Positions 9,469 to 21,040 of a stretch of 64,000 nt of DNA are shown piece after piece. This stretch comes from Ulva prolifera (lineage: Eukaryota; Chlorophyta; Ulvophyceae; Ulvales; Ulvaceae): positions 930,001-994,000 of the forward strand of contig CM041202.1 of NCBI GenBank assembly GCA_023078555.1, in the 5' to 3' direction. The translations under genes were made by a program, and so were the position numbers. Position 1 is the first letter of the stretch. Each line of letters opens with the position of its first letter. The notes beneath the pieces are model-generated. The model ran no database searches. It saw only the letters and a list, made by a program, of their open reading frames with translations, and had not been told where the DNA came from.

Positions 9469-12346
9469 CACTACAAGAATGACTTGACCAGGGACAGGCT
9501 CCCGGAGGGCTGTTTCAGGAGCTCTCCCGGGTGATCGAGCTCGGCTTCAGCGCCACTCAAATAGCTATATTGCGATGACCGTGGTCGCCGATCGTGCGAT
9601 ATGTTGTACCTATGAGTATCTGTGGGTGTTCGGTACGGGCCTGCGCGTTCTGAGTGATGCATGTGGATCGTCAGGAGCGTGTGTTTGTGTGTGCAAGCCA
9701 CCTGCTTCGGTCCCCGATGTTCGAGATCAGCATGCGCCGGCGTCGTCCGTCGACGTAGAGACAATTTACGTACCCATTTGCGTTCTGTTTGCCGAGCACG
9801 AGTGCTGTGGCGGCATCGTGAGACTCTGTTGAGCGTGGGGACACGCAGGTGAGCTGGTTCCCAGATCCGTCACCGCCTACGAATCACTAGATTCTTCGTA
9901 CCCAATGACAGTCAAGTCTATCCTGCGCTTGGTGTCTGTCGATTTCGCGTGATCAGACGTGGAAGTCACTGTCTTCGCCGGTTGTAAGTATCGTTCAGTC
10001 CATCTCGTGGCTGGTAGGATGACAAACCTGGGCGTCAATAACGCTCGTTTAGGCTGCACATAGTCAAATATCTGTATATTAATGGCTTCGGAGTAGCCAC
10101 TGGTGTATCATATAGCGCTTGGCCCCTCTTGCGACGCGCGATTCTAGGCTGAGGTGCTTACTGCCTTCCTTTCGTCACCTTTGATAACGCGTATATCGGT
10201 CTACGCTGCGCCCATGGACACACTACAGACTCGTTGTTGTTCACATGTGTGTCGTCTCGCCGTCGTTGAATGTCGAGTCGGGCGCGTTCTGGCGAGGCCG
10301 ACTTGGCTTGAGCTTTCCCAGGACGCACATCAGGCATGTCCCTCGCTCGCCGAGTCTCCCCTCGCGCCAGAAACGGCGTACATCTTAATAATGTAACTAA
10401 AGTGTGATGTTTGTGCTCTTCTGCGTCTCTTTATCGTCTTCTGTGGACGGATCGCGTTGCCCGGAAGTCGTTGTCGCGGGTGTATTTTTACTCTGTCCGT
10501 GGTAATTCGGCTTCCGGGTAATGCCGACGGGGAGCGTAAATCACATAGGATGCACCATTTCGTCGTTGAGCGTCGCATACATGCATCATAAAGTATTGGT
10601 ATGATCACAGACAAATTACAGCTCGTGTCGCGCCGATCACCCATCGCCGCTGCGCCATGGCAATATGCCACCAATCGCCTACCGGGAATCCGCATCAGCT
10701 CTACAACTTTGTCACATCACATATCACCGCCCTGGCGCAATGGTTGCCGCTCTGCTCAAGCTCTGTCATACGAGGGCCGGCATCCGGCAACCAGGCCTGC
10801 GCTTTGCAGGCGGATCAGCATGAAACGTAAATCAGGCAGAGACAACTATGGGCGAAATTCTCTCTTCTTCTGCTTGACTCCTATTACGACCAGCAGACGG
10901 TTGCTTGTGTTCAAAGACGTTGTTGTCGTGCCGTATCCAGCTGTTGCCTGCAAATGGGATGCTTTCAGAGGCATAGCAGTCACCACGACGTGCCATCGTG
11001 CTCATCATAGTGCACAACTGCTGAAAATTGCATCACAGGCGGGAGCAATCCTCACCTTCAGCTTGTGGTGGCAGGCCAATGGTGGCTGCATCTGCTACCT
11101 CACAGGCTTCTCATTTGCCAGACTGCTCATGCAGCCGTTGCCCTGCACCAATCCTCATGTCTTGAAGCAGCCGTACACTGTCAGCCTCATGTCAGCGCCA
11201 GTGTTGACTGCGTGCAACACATCTTTTGCAGAAGCATACCTAGTATGGCGGGCCAGCTTCAGGTTGTCAGCCAGGCTGTAGTGTACTGAAGCAGAAGCTA
11301 ATCATTCAAGAAGGCACCTGTACCCATCAGCACGTGTCCATGCAAGAGCTAAACATGGCTTCTGCTTGGTGCTCCTGTCTCGAGGAGACACCTGTCGAAG
11401 TTCGGGACATTGCTGAGGCGTTTGTGACACCTGTTGCTGAGTAAGGCATACCTGCGGTGAAGTGTCAACTTCGTCATGTTGCATTAAGAAGGCAGTACAT
11501 CTGCATGCTTGACTCCCCTGCACACTCGAACTCGCTGTCACATGTTTTCTGGTCCATCCGCTAGATTGCACAGGAGCGGTCTCCGCTCCTACATACAATT
11601 TAACACGACCAGACAAATGGGCAACTTCGTACCCCCCCAATAGACATCTCCTGAAGATAATAACATCTCCATAAGACATCATGTGACTCGATGTTGAATA
11701 GAGACGTCCCATCGATTGGCATATTTCCTGTCGAGCTTAGGCGTACTTGTCTTGACCAATGATCGCTGCGGCACTGGGGTACGACGACAACGCTCTTGAG
11801 TTTACGTCTACAGAGACAAAGAGACAAGAAGAAACCAGCTGTCACTGGTATCAATGGGCATGGTGGTGGCCACACTCTTCGCGGGGCTCGAATATCCAAA
11901 GTTGCAGCGTGGAAAACATGTATGTGCACGAATTCGAAACTGATTGCCTGGCCGAGACATGAGACAACTCTCCGTGTGTCGAGATAGCTTCAATGCTCCG
12001 CGTGTGCGGCATCTAATGGTAGTGTCAATGGCGTGCGTAAATGGCGTGCACCACCACGGCCCCGCGAGGTGGCATGTTATGTGAACTTGAACTTATTCCG
12101 GCGTTCGGATGCACGCCGTCGCACATTGAAAGACCCGGAGCAGGAAAGCATGCTGTTCCGGGCGATGGCACCCGACCAAACCACGCGCGACTGCCCGGAA
12201 GATGAGAAATTTCGACTCCCGGGCACGCAGACGCGAGCTGCGTGACGCTCAACCCGGAACTCTCACCCAGGAGACCGTAGCCACCAGTGTCCCTGGTCAG
12301 CCCGCTCGCCCGGGAGCCTGTCCCTGGTCAAGTCATTCTTGTAGTG
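9469..12346. mobile_element. CACTA-type (En/Spm) DNA transposon, probably non-autonomous
   Basis: The left end reads CACTACAAGAATGACTTG (9469 onward) and the right end is its reverse complement, ending TCTTGTAGTG at 12346. The inverted repeats extend about 34-37 bp through GACCAGGGACAGGCTCCCGG. CACTACAAGAA is the hallmark terminus of CACTA elements. Both ends carry several subterminal copies of CTCCCGG/CCGGGA, another CACTA trait. The flanking triplets are AGG and AAG, an imperfect match to the 3-bp duplication expected. No transposase was recognised: the longest frame (10601-11281, +, 226 codons) has no familiar motif and is probably chance. It therefore looks like a 2.9-kb non-autonomous or decayed copy. 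Confidence 0.75.
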
Positions 12347-13015
12347 AAGTCTTGCCACTCCTTGCTCTTGCATGCACTTCGCCGGGCGATGTAGTAACCC
12401 ATTGCTAGTCGAGCCTCAAACAATGTAGCTATAGTGCGGGACTGGAGGTGAGGGAGGTGCGGAAGCGCACATCTGCTTAGGCTCTGCACTGGTCTGCTCT
12501 GTGTGTGCTGGCCAGGCTACGTTACCGTATCACACGTACACAAACTGTAGACACCTGACTCCCAAGATTTTCTAAACCTTACAGCATTTCTATACATACA
12601 CCAGTCGCATCACCGACGTCTGCTTACCGGGATCCTTGTGTGCATCTTCGACACACTCCACTTGAAGCACGCGACACGGCGTCAGGCTACACCCCCCACA
12701 CTCAGTCCCAGACCAGAGCAGGACGACCTGGATGCTGTCGCCCTTCGGTATGAGCTTCGCTGTCTGCTCGCGGGATTCCAACTATGAATTGGGTGCACTT
12801 TTTCCGGGAGGAGTTTCCAGGTGATTCACCCCTTCAGCATGTGTGGTCTCGGACTCTCTCAGCCCAGATCTGCATCGGAGAATGTCCAGAGTTGTCAAGT
12901 TCCCAAAAATATATGGCTCAGTCAATGCAGCTCAACTTACCTGTCTTGTGGTCATGGTGCATTGTTGATCCGGAGAGGTCTCTTCACAGCATGGACATCG
13001 TAGCTCTGCCTGCTT
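12347..13015. other. No gene recognised
   Basis: No supported coding region, repeat or RNA was seen between the CACTA element and the next insert. Confidence 0.5.
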
Positions 13016-13027
13016 CTGTCTCATGTG

Positions 13028-13403
13028 TTACAAGGATAAAGCCGGCAAGGTGGGCAGCACCGCGAAAGAAGCAAGCAGACCAAGCATACACCCTGACATC
13101 CACGCACGCCACACCCATCACGCACAGAAAGCCCCTCACGCCCTCAGCAAACGACACAGACCCGCACAACGCCAAGCACAGACCCACACACCCACACACG
13201 CACACACACAAACCCAACGGCTACCTGCCCCTCCGGCTTTTTCCTTTGTAACACACAAACCCAACGGCCCACACACAACCACACAGCATCCAACAACTCC
13301 ACGCCTGTCGCCGTGCCACAGGGCCCAACACACTGCTGCCCAAGCTCGCCAATCCTGGCCGCCCGATTGAAGGAGGCCGCCCCAGCCCCAAACCTCACCC
13401 CAT
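13028..13403 (-). mobile_element. Family A insert with 12-bp target duplication, carrying a nested insert
   Basis: Flanked by CTGTCTCATGTG at 13016-13027 and 13404-13415. In this orientation the conserved family A 3' end is on the left (TTACAAGGATAAAGCC, then GGGCAGCACCGC). The body is C/A-rich with ACACAC tracts. A second, 29-bp copy of the family A 3' end has inserted inside it at 13222-13250. Confidence 0.7.
13222..13250 (+). mobile_element. Nested 29-bp family A insert with 18-bp target duplication
   Basis: The insert holds only the terminal part of the family (CTCCGGCTTTTTCCTTTGTA). It is bounded by two perfect copies of ACACACAAACCCAACGGC at 13204-13221 and 13251-13268. It is a very short 5'-truncated copy placed inside an older family member. 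Confidence 0.75.
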
Positions 13404-13415
13404 CTGTCTCATGTG

Positions 13416-14745
13416 CATGAGGCAAGCAGTGATCACTGAACTGTGGAGCATTCTATCGGCTGCAGATGTGCCGCCCGCCTGGGTCTTTTTGAAGCTTTGA
13501 CTCCACAGCATATTGTATGAAATGCACACCTGAGTAGATGTGTTTGCATGCCATCAAGCAGTGCTCCAGCTTGAGCACAACATGCCACGCAAGCTTGACC
13601 GGAGCATAGACTGCTATGTTGCACCACGTGGTTCTCCAGAGTGCCAATGCCACAATCTCGCTACCCCATCACGGCCGATGCGGCAACATTCGGGCGGGCT
13701 ATCTTGTACTACAGCATGGTGACCGCATGCTACTATGCACTCATGCCGCACGCTGTTCTGCTCTAGCGCGATAGCTCTATGCCCTCGTGAACAGTAGCAG
13801 TGTGACGTGTCACATGTGTGAACGGTTTGCAATTGTGTTGATCCGGATATTGCGGCAAAGACTTCAGAGGCACATGCATTTGGTGACCGTGGCGGTATGG
13901 CAATCACAGGTCACAAACTACGCTAGAATCCCTGAAACGCAGTGTCGGTGGTGTTACTGAGATTCCGCCAGACCGACCAACCAGCGCGGGGTCCCCTTGA
14001 AGTGCTTTCATGACTGTCATCCAGAAGTTACACCTGGACATTTGAGATCGTTCTATGTGATCGAACCAGACGAAGCAACATAGCTATTCTCGTTCGTGGA
14101 CATGCGATGATCCCCAGACATGTACATGCAATGATCCCCAGACATGTACATGCGATGATCCCCAGATGCATTGATCGCCTGTACCTGTTAACACTTCACT
14201 TCGCTGCAGGCCCCATGCCTTGTGAAGTCCAACTGTGGCACCGACTCGCGTGACCACGGTCAGTTGCAGATCTACTGCTGGGACCATCGTCTTCGGCTCG
14301 GAAGGCGCCTGCACGGCAGCTACTGCCTATTCAGCACTGTGGCGTCGCCAGATTACCTCCTCATTGATGCAATACGCGCACAGGAAGCTGCACCGGGAAC
14401 AACCCGGCTTCAAACAGTGCCGCTGCTGACACCGACGGTACCAGTGGAGTGCATCGGCTTTCGAATGACCATTCAGCAGTCAACCAGAGGGCAGACTCTA
14501 CACAGACAGCTAGCACCTACGCGCCGCGTCAATGGCTCGAAGGGGCCAGGTGTATCAGCTGGATAGTTGTGGTGTCAAACAAACTGCAGCGATGTGGATC
14601 CCTCGCCTGATGACCAGATCTCACACGCTGGGCATCCCCAATTGTACAAGACAAGACACTTCGAGGCCACCATGACCATGATGCAGGCGGCGACGCGGAG
14701 TGTATTTTGCACTGAGTTCTGCGGGCATTCTAGCGTCAGTGCAAA
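13416..14745. other. No gene recognised; one short tandem repeat
   Basis: Apart from the 24-bp tandem repeat at 14101-14170, no supported feature was seen. Short frames on both strands lack recognisable motifs. Confidence 0.5.
14101..14170. repeat. 24-bp tandem repeat, about three units
   Basis: Units read CATGCGATGATCCCCAGACA plus TGTA, with one substitution in unit two and a shortened unit three. Confidence 0.85.
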
Positions 14746-15942
14746 TCAAATGCTGGTAATTGCTATTGTGTTCACAGCACCTGCTTGCGCCTTGGGCGTT
14801 GATCCCTTCCACTGTGCCTCCGAGGCATCCTGCATCTTCACTGCCTGAGCGTACGTCTGCTGTCTGAGCGTTGTGTCTCCGGTGCCGCCGGTGAGTGCTG
14901 CAGCAGCTGTGGGCGGGCCTTCTCGAGCTGCCTCACATGCCGCATCGATGCAGACATCGTTGCGCCGTTTGTGCAATTTCCTGCTGTTGGGCATGTTTCT
15001 TGCAGTACCGTTGCTTGTGGCATCGTGGAGGGCCGCCTTGGTTTGCAGTTTCTGTGCGCTGCGCGGCCCAGCACGCTCATGCATGCGCATGTGTGCATAC
15101 GGACGGTGCTTGACGTACTTGGGCTTGAGGTCTAGGCGGACATGTAGCCACGGCACACCGTTGCCGTCTGTGGTCAGCCAAAGTGGAACATCTGGGAACC
15201 CTCTCAGAGCTTCTAGCATTGTCAGTCTCACCTGATGCCATAGGGCCGCAATCTGAGCTTGCTGAGCCCCTCTGACGAAGCTGGCGAGGTCCCCATAGAC
15301 ACTGGGGTGTATTCTGGGTTGCTGAGTTGGTACCACCAGCATGGCATCTCCGCCAAGATTTGGAAAAGCAGTGCAGAATTGACCCCTGGCATTGGAAAGG
15401 TGTTCTGAAAAATCTGTGGGGCATACTCTGCGGCGACGGAGGGCGCCACGGGCATTAATCAGGACGAACTCGAATGGAGAGCTGACTGTTTGAGAGGACA
15501 CGGGGGAGCACTCCCAGTAGAAGTCATCAAACGGACAGGATCGCAGGGCCCGGCAAAGCCCCTCTTTAAAGCCATTGTCACAGTTCTCGCACAGATTCAG
15601 AGCATCCCGCCACAGCAGGGCTGTGCCATCTTCGTCAGAGCACACTTTGAAGCCAAGCACCGTCCGAGACAGCCAGGTCTGCTGGAAAACTAGCGCACAT
15701 GCTGATGCATCATCATATGTAGGGCTTGTTGTCTGGTTTGAGCGTGCATCCTCCATCCTCTGATATGCGTCCACATCATGACAGTCGTCTGTGGGTATCA
15801 TGGCAGTGTTGGCTTCAGGTGGCACGATCGCCCTGTCCGCTTGATGTGATGGACATGAATGCTTCTTCTTGCCCTTTCTAGCTGTCCTGGCATCCTTCTG
15901 CCGCGTCCCCCTGCTGCTTGCCTTGCGCCCCTTTCTACCCAT
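14746..15942 (-). CDS. DUF6940-like protein, copy A
   Basis: An intronless frame of 398 residues from the ATG at 15942; an in-frame GTG lies three codons upstream. Residues 1-25 are very basic (KGRKASSRGTRQKDARTARK, then GKKK), a possible nuclear or nucleolar signal. Residues about 85-295 form the conserved domain: LLWRDALNLC, CPFDDFYWECSPVS, PFEFVLINARG, FPNLGGDAMLVVPT, VYGDLASFVRGA, then LWLTTDGNGVPWLHVRLD and PKYVKHRPY. I recognise this signature from memory as DUF6940, found in bacteria, algae and plants, with no established function. Two further copies lie at 21041-22051 and 24265-25341. The C-terminal 100 residues are low-complexity and unlike the paralogues. TGTCTCC motifs and family B inserts lie 0.25-0.65 kb upstream. 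The coding call is strong; no function can be given. Confidence 0.85.
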   Translation of the reverse strand: MGRKGRKASSRGTRQKDARTARKGKKKHSCPSHQADRAIVPPEANTAMIPTDDCHDVDAYQRMEDARSNQTTSPTYDDASACALVFQQTWLSRTVLGFKVCSDEDGTALLWRDALNLCENCDNGFKEGLCRALRSCPFDDFYWECSPVSSQTVSSPFEFVLINARGALRRRRVCPTDFSEHLSNARGQFCTAFPNLGGDAMLVVPTQQPRIHPSVYGDLASFVRGAQQAQIAALWHQVRLTMLEALRGFPDVPLWLTTDGNGVPWLHVRLDLKPKYVKHRPYAHMRMHERAGPRSAQKLQTKAALHDATSNGTARNMPNSRKLHKRRNDVCIDAACEAAREGPPTAAAALTGGTGDTTLRQQTYAQAVKMQDASEAQWKGSTPKAQAGAVNTIAITSI

Positions 15943-16203
15943 TTTGCTCACGCTACTGACGATTTCAGATGCCCGAGAAGCTGGTGCTACTGTTTCTCAG
16001 AAGCAGGCTGGCACCCAGGCACACGTACGCGTGCTGTCACCCTCACCGCTGCAAATGCCGCTGGTCTGCATACGAGAGCGAGCGGGCTACACACTGCTAA
16101 CTGCTATCCGGCAGTCAAACACTGAAACCTCATGTGAATCTGCTCGTGCTTGGTTGTCATAATGCAATTGATTGTGCGTACAGAGAAATCTCGAGCAGGC
16201 CGT

Positions 16204-16603
16204 CGATCGGGAGACATTTCGAAATGGGTGTCAAAATGTCTCCCATTCACTCTTTTGTGACGACTTGGGTGTCAAAATTGTCTCCAAGCTTCAAGCTTAG
16301 ATGCAGCGATATGTCTCCAGGGCCTGGATGCGTCTGTTGGTCATCATTCAGCAGCGTGCACCTTCCATTTTTGTAACTCCGTTCCGGTTTTGTAACTCCG
16401 CGTCACTGTGTCCCAGTTGTAAAATATTACAAAAGAGTGAACGGGAGAAAAGAAATGTGTCCCAGTTGTGGGTCGCGGTGCTCAGCCCCCGGGGCTGGGA
16501 CATGCAGTAGAGGCCATCGCCACTGCTGCAGCTATGCGTATATACATCTCCGAGGTACAGTATTACAATAGTGTGAACGGGAGAAGACAAATCTCCGAGA
16601 TAC
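16204..16603. repeat. Cluster of three family B micro-inserts upstream of DUF6940-like copy A
   Basis: Three tiny inserts, each flanked by its own direct repeat. (1) 16244-16265 lies between TGGGTGTCAAAATGTCTCC (16225-16243) and a near copy at 16266-16285. (2) 16421-16455 lies between perfect copies of TGTGTCCCAGTTGT (16407-16420, 16456-16469). (3) 16559-16590 lies between ATCTCCGAGGTAC (16546-16558) and ATCTCCGAGATAC (16591-16603). All contain the core GAGTGAACGGGAGA or its complement next to TTACAA/TTGTAA. A further TTTTGTAACTCCG pair at about 16369-16401 looks like the same kind of event. Confidence 0.75.
16210..16318. promoter_or_regulatory. Candidate TGTCTCC motif cluster upstream of copy A
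   Basis: TGTCTCC occurs at 16237, 16279 and 16312 and its complement GGAGACA at 16210, four copies in 110 bp, 270-380 bp upstream of the ATG. GGAGACATTT and AAAATGTCTCC form an inverted pair. Two copies may result from duplication of the target by a family B insert. The regulatory role is inferred only. Confidence 0.35.
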
Positions 16604-16749
16604 GAGACGCGCCGAGCCCTGAAGTCTCTTCAGAGTCAGCCTGCGTGCAGTCACACGTGTAACTAGCACTGATCTCTTTTGTAAACTTGCTAGCGCTGAG
16701 CAGTACAGTGCCGGTCTTTGACATTACCTAACGCACGTTGCGGGTCCTG

Positions 16750-16903
16750 TCACAGAAGAGTAAACGGGAGAAGACAAACACCACAGAAGGCTTTCATCAG
16801 AAACAACAGCAACATACACACATTCACAATGCATGCGCAACTGCGCCCACACCTCAGTCCGGCAGGAGCTCAGCTGGTAGACTCATGATCAGCTGGTAGA
16901 CTG
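16750..16903 (-). mobile_element. Longer, diverged family B copy
   Basis: Begins CACAGAAGAGTAAACGGGAG and includes CAACAGCAAC and CCTCAGTCCGGCAGGA, both shared with the 160-bp insert at 25690-25849. A direct repeat CAGCTGGTAGACT occurs twice at the right edge (about 16872-16903). Confidence 0.5.
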
Positions 16904-17470
16904 CATCGCTGATGCAGCTTTCCTGTCGGGATGGCCGAGCGTAACCTTGGCAGCCGCCCCGGATCTGCTCGTAGGCCTAGCTCCGCAGCCGGGTCCGCAG
17001 CCGGGGCAGCCTGTTGCAGCACTTGCAGGGGTTGTTGGACGAAATGCCTGACCTGCTGGGGTGCAAGGCCGATACCCGGGTCTGGCAACCCGCTGGAGAC
17101 CCAGCGTGCAGTGGGGCGGGCGTGTGCGAACCACGCGTATGAGCTCAAACACCAGAGCATCAGCCTCGACATTCTGGCCGGCACGCATGATGCGGCGTGG
17201 ATCCGGAGCGCGTCTGGCAGACCGGCAAGAGCCTTCCTCTCCGCTCTACCGGGTGGCCTTCATCACTCCTGCAACACCCACCGCATACATTGCACGTGTG
17301 GCCAGGCATAGACCTATGCGAGGCCACTGCCGGGCACAGAACATGCCGGGGCCCCGCATGTGCAGTCGCCACGTGGGAAGAGGGAATCTGGATGTGCACC
17401 CTCAGACCTCATCTTCCCACCCGAGCGGCATGCAGCACGCCCACATCCCAATCGCGCGCGCAGCGTGCCC
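16904..17470. other. GC-rich segment with several open frames, unresolved
   Basis: Frames of 75-138 codons are open on both strands. The composition resembles the LINE-derived segments at 54.5-59.9 kb, but no motif could be matched. It may be an old element fragment or a chance GC-rich island. Confidence 0.3.
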
Positions 17471-18759
17471 AATTTGATGCCAGTTCCACCGCCAATGCCT
17501 CGGCGCGTTGGCGCTACTTGTATAGAATGCCTCAGGAATGACGTCCTTGCAAGGACCAATTGGTGCTGTGCGGGTGGCCATGTGTGCATGTGTAAGTGTG
17601 TGTGTGTGGGGATGGGGGTCATCGTGGGAGTGCATTTTATCATTCTTGATAGTTGTGGCTTCCTATGCTTGCAAGCATAGGAAGCCATGGCTGCTATGGT
17701 GATAGAGTGATCACCCATGACTTATGTTGTACAGACTCAGCATCCAGCTCAAGATAAGCGGTTGGCGTGGTCTGCCGGCTACAAATGCACTGGTCGTCTA
17801 CATGGAAGTAACATTAAGCATTGAGTGGTCACATGGCCACCGCCTTTTCTCTGGAAGCGCGGAAGCTTGAAACTGTTGGTTGCACTGTGCCGGTCTCCAT
17901 GCGGTGGCCGTATGCGCATATGCTATCTCCCATGAGCTACATTGAACGCTCAAACCAAGGGTTGAAGTGCCTTCAACTAAGGCTTTGGAATTTTTTCTTC
18001 CGAGCTAGTCTACTGTTTCTAGCGATTCAAATTTGAGTTGATCTTACCCAGGTGAATTGACCTAGGTCAACACAAGCATGCAGCAGTGTCCTCTCTGATC
18101 TACACGTGACATGCCAGCAGGCAGCCGTTGCTCAGCCACCTAGGAGCTCGGACTTTGATCATCACCATGACCATCATGGATGTCGTCATGGCATCATGCT
18201 GTGCTGAGCCCGCACTCCCGCTCGAGCTCATGATCACTGTGCAATGGCGGCACAAACAGCGTCGCAGCTTTGACACCTGCGAGCAACAGTATCATGTACT
18301 TTAGTACACAAGCCATGTACAAATGTACATGGCTACCGTGACATGGGATAGCATGTGATGCTAATCGATTGATATCTCAGCCCACGAGATTAAGCATGTA
18401 CACATGCTTGTCAAGGGGCCTACCGTCACTAATCGTACAGACAACAACTGTGAGCAGATGCGCCAATCGACTTGCATGTGCGCCAGGCCAAAATGTCAGG
18501 GGATGATCGTGATGGTATGACCAATGGAGTCTTGCTGCAATCATTTTAGATCTAGAGCCACGAGCCTGTAGCGCTATACTAGTGATGATTGGATTTACTC
18601 TTTCAACATGTATTGCGATTACACAGTACTCTCACGCAGTGTAGCATCCGCAAGGTAGCACGAACTGTGGTGTTAGCAATGGCTGTGGCCATGGTGGCAC
18701 GTGTGATCTGAATCGGCCCACCAGAATTACTGCTGCTTCCACAATGAAATAACACTGCC
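17471..18759. other. No gene recognised
   Basis: AT-richer than its surroundings. No supported coding region. A short perfect inverted repeat (CTATGCTTGCAAGCATAG) lies near 17665. Confidence 0.45.
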
Positions 18760-19314
18760 TCAAGCTAACTGATAATGCAGATTGTCTGAAATCTTCACAA
18801 CAGTTGCTGGGCCATGGCTCTTCCACGCTGAGATAGCAGCGTCAACAAGATCTTTCTCAGGCGGAGACATGTACTTGCTACCATCGGATGGCCAGCTTAG
18901 CCCTTTGACAGATCCTGATTGGGTGTTCAGATATGCGCTACTGTATACGCTCTGACCTTTCAGAACAGCAAACCCAGCACAACAACTTTGTTGGCTGCGG
19001 AAGTCAATGTTGAAGTACTTGCGGTATAAGTAATCATGTACCCTTCCTTGACCAGCTGCCTTCAGTGCATCGGACGGCCACGCGTCTGTGCACATGATGA
19101 GCACGTAAAAGGACCGAGCTCGGTAGCCTCCAGCCACACCCTGCCCGGGCTGCTGCAGCCACCGATAAGATCCGTAAGTGTGGTAGATGATCAAGCCGGC
19201 GTAGTTGTGTTGCGAATTGTAACGGTCGCAGAAGGATGAGAGCTTGATGGTGGGCCGCTCGCCTAGAAACTGGGCCGCGTCCTGATAAATCTGCTCAAAG
19301 TGTAATTTCCCCAT
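18760..19314 (-). CDS. Family X protein, copy 1 (unknown function; probably an internal or last exon)
   Basis: A 184-residue frame begins MGKLHFEQIY and ends at TGA. I do not recognise the family. It aligns without gaps to copy 2 at 27932-28552 and is about two thirds identical by eye. Shared blocks are NYAGLIIYHTYGSY, QGVAGG, FYVLI.CTD.WP, GRVHDYLYR, DFRS.Q.CC.GFAV, VYSS.YLN and GSVKGL.W.SDGSKY. No transmembrane segment or signal peptide is obvious, and a CC pair and several aromatics are invariant. In both copies a splice-acceptor-like TTGTGCAG or TTGTTGCAG sits immediately before the ATG, so the ATG may be an internal codon of a multi-exon gene whose 5' exon was not found. Copy 2 has about 25 more C-terminal residues. 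Confidence 0.7.
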   Translation of the reverse strand: MGKLHFEQIYQDAAQFLGERPTIKLSSFCDRYNSQHNYAGLIIYHTYGSYRWLQQPGQGVAGGYRARSFYVLIMCTDAWPSDALKAAGQGRVHDYLYRKYFNIDFRSQQSCCAGFAVLKGQSVYSSAYLNTQSGSVKGLSWPSDGSKYMSPPEKDLVDAAISAWKSHGPATVVKISDNLHYQLA

Positions 19315-19320
19315 CTGCAC

Positions 19321-21040
19321 AATGAAAATTGCGCATTAGTTGGCCGACGTCGACCTACATAGCAAATGTCCTTCCTTGGAGTATTGTTTCATATCAAAAT
19401 CCTTCTGATGCATATATGCAGCTCTTTACATCATACTCTGTGGTAGAGTGAAACGCTGCATGAGCATGTTGGTGTTGGCACAGTGCAAAGACCGGTGCGC
19501 CGCTGTACGAGAGCATGTTCCCATCACACTTCTGCCACATATACACACGCAAGCATCCAACGTGCAAGTGCAGCGCTTGGAACATGACAATGCCTGCAGT
19601 TTGACCTGTACATTTTGCAGGACCAATGGATACTGTATCTGCACCATGCGATAGACATGAGCACTATACCTAAGCACGTGGCACCTCGCACGGGCCGCCT
19701 GAAGGTGACCACTGGAAGGATTCCCAGGTGGGCCCATGTGGTGTGTACATGTGAATTTGTCATGACACTGTTCGTCACATGATCATGTGATCACACCTTG
19801 TACCTATAGACTTTGTCAGAGCTGAAAGAGCTCCCAAGATATTTGAATTATCAGTAGAGTTCGGCAGGAGTCCCTCGAACAAGAATGGTACTATTCAATG
19901 AAGCAACCGCAGGATCAGTAGATTGCCATAAAACAGACACATGCACAAGTTGCGTGAAGCATTAAGATGTGAACAGCCGCCGGCATCAGTGATGCGTGAA
20001 GAGCATCAGCTTTCTAGGAGCTCGTACTGCAGATTGTAGAATAGCATAAAGTTCCCGGCAGCAGACGCGACATCGATTGAGGTAGGTTCAGTCCGTCGAG
20101 GATATATTGGAGATTCCTGTGCTCCGTTATTCTCGGGCGGCAGGCAAGAGCGGCGTCCAACACAGGCATCATCCGTAAGAGACATCTGTTGTCTCCGCGG
20201 AGACGGCCGGCACAGAATATGCATTGTCTCCAGTCGACGTCGCAACCGTTGGTGACCAGGCGAGCCCTCGATGGTACCCACACTGACACCTCGAGCGCTC
20301 AGCGCTGTGACGTCGGCTTCATCACATGCGAACTCTGAATGATTGTCTCCTACTGCATTTGCTGTGTTTGTCTGCAGCCGGTCATGATCACTCTACTGCA
20401 GACAAATACAATATTACAGCTGTAATCAGGCATTGTCTCCGGCTTCCACTGGCGATGTACATGGTCGCATCTGTATCTCGGGAGATATTACGGTCCGGAT
20501 CAACAGTAACATCCCTATAGCTAGATTCGAAGAAACTTCGGTTGCAGGTGCATACGCAATACCTGCTTGTGAAGAACCTTAGACTGGGTGTTGCAACGGA
20601 GCTGAAAACGACCACTTGCCGTTTCCCTCAGCTTCGCTCGCGCTGGCAAGCACAGTGTGCATCAGACTTTGAGATTTGACGAATGGCTAGCGAAGAAATT
20701 CCTATTGAGGTGCGCCTTGCACCTCTGCGACACGAGATGGGGCAATGGCTCCTAATCACTTGCCATGTCTGTACATGGCCTGGCATGAAGAGGCAATGAG
20801 CATGTGCTGTGCTATCACGGAGTCATCGTATCATCCTCCCCGAATGTGGTTCTGCGCAAGCACACCATTGGCAGCAGCCTTGTATTGGCACTCATGGGGT
20901 CCTCACGGCTCCCACTATCAATCACAGTATGTCTTCTTCCATTCAGTCTTTCGTAAAAAACCACAGTATGACTGTCGCAGAACTGAAGTGGCCATACTGG
21001 TCACACTTACTTTCGAAGATCAAAGAGATGAGGTGTTGAT
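19321..21040. other. Intergenic between family X copy 1 and DUF6940-like copy B
   Basis: No supported gene. It should hold any 5' exon of family X copy 1 (minus) and the promoter of DUF6940-like copy B (plus). It includes the TGTCTCC cluster at 20190-20440. Confidence 0.45.
20190..20440. promoter_or_regulatory. Candidate TGTCTCC motif cluster upstream of DUF6940-like copy B
   Basis: TGTCTCC occurs at 20190, 20225, 20344 and 20434, in three cases preceded by AT or CAT. The first is part of the 14-bp palindrome GTCTCCGCGGAGAC (20191-20204). The cluster lies 600-850 bp before the ATG at 21041. The regulatory role is inferred. Confidence 0.35.

Noticed and set aside
10601-11281. 226-codon plus-strand frame inside the CACTA element
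   Set aside because: No transposase or other motif, mixed composition and no codon bias; probably chance.
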